A DNA stretch of 64,000 bases, taken from positions 1-64,000 of the forward strand of contig NZ_BAABJQ010000039.1 in the NCBI RefSeq assembly GCF_039543385.1, written 5' to 3'; not shown here. The text below holds more notes on this DNA, generated by a model that was given only the letters and a program-made list of their open reading frames with translations, searched no databases and was not told the DNA's origin. Within the stretch, counting starts at the first letter, position 1. This stretch comes from Rugosimonospora acidiphila (GTDB taxonomy: Bacteria > Actinomycetota > Actinomycetes > Mycobacteriales > Micromonosporaceae).

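Noticed and set aside
31808..64000. Non-ribosomal peptide or polyketide synthetase as explanation for the huge frame
   Set aside because: No condensation, adenylation, ketosynthase, acyltransferase or carrier-protein motifs were seen; the content is WXG100-like, OTU-like and repeat modules.

Overview
The window is high-GC DNA with GTG/TTG starts, strong Shine-Dalgarno sites, SARP/AfsR-type regulators and an actinobacterial type VII secretion (T7SS/ESX) gene set. It most likely comes from a filamentous actinomycete; Micromonosporales would fit, but the genus cannot be fixed from sequence alone. No rRNA, tRNA, CRISPR array or insertion sequence was seen.

Layout. 1-4.1 kb: the tail of a gene cut by the window edge, a remnant of an FGGY sugar kinase, a secreted GH43-like glycosidase, a LacI repressor and a LysE exporter. 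4.2-11 kb: a TetR-like remnant, a cytochrome P450, a large AfsR-like regulator (minus) and a secreted amidase (minus). 11.4-16.6 kb: a second AfsR-like regulator, a small minus-strand protein, an ECF sigma factor and a stand-alone SARP-like regulator with a TTA codon. 16.8-19.3 kb: a minus-strand pair (phosphotransferase-fold protein and CrtC/AttH-like DUF7064-type protein), then a tiny zinc-finger anti-sigma gene. 19.4-22.1 kb: a minus-strand fusion of a long parallel beta-helix to an EccA/CbbX-type AAA ATPase. 22.5-29.8 kb: a plus-strand T7SS operon (small ORF, eccD, small ORF, a membrane-anchored golvesin-like protein, eccC, two WXG100 proteins) closed by a strong hairpin. 30.2-31.8 kb: a divergent Trp-rich secretion-associated protein and a third WXG100 protein.

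From 31,808 to the end of the window (64,000) runs ONE uninterrupted plus-strand frame of 10,731 codons with no stop, so the protein is longer than that (over 1.1 MDa). It starts with a WXG100-like domain and continues through low-complexity linkers, a four-fold helical repeat, alpha/beta repeats, at least two degenerate and several intact OTU-like cysteine-protease modules, a roughly 1,850-residue beta-rich core and a large internal duplication. This is the most striking object in the window: a giant probable T7SS substrate carrying many protease-like modules, some with Cys/His pairs and others with Cys replaced by Ser or Asn.

How the parts may work together (inference): EccC/EccD and the EccA-like ATPase form the export machine; the WXG100 proteins and the giant protein are cargo; the sigma/anti-sigma pair and the three SARP/AfsR-type regulators control expression. 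A shared promoter-like element (TGAATnAAAC, 13 bases, GTY) lies upstream of the anti-sigma gene, the beta-helix ATPase gene and the amidase gene, with a weaker match before the T7SS operon. This suggests an ECF regulon that links these genes. eccB, eccE and a mycosin are not in the window.
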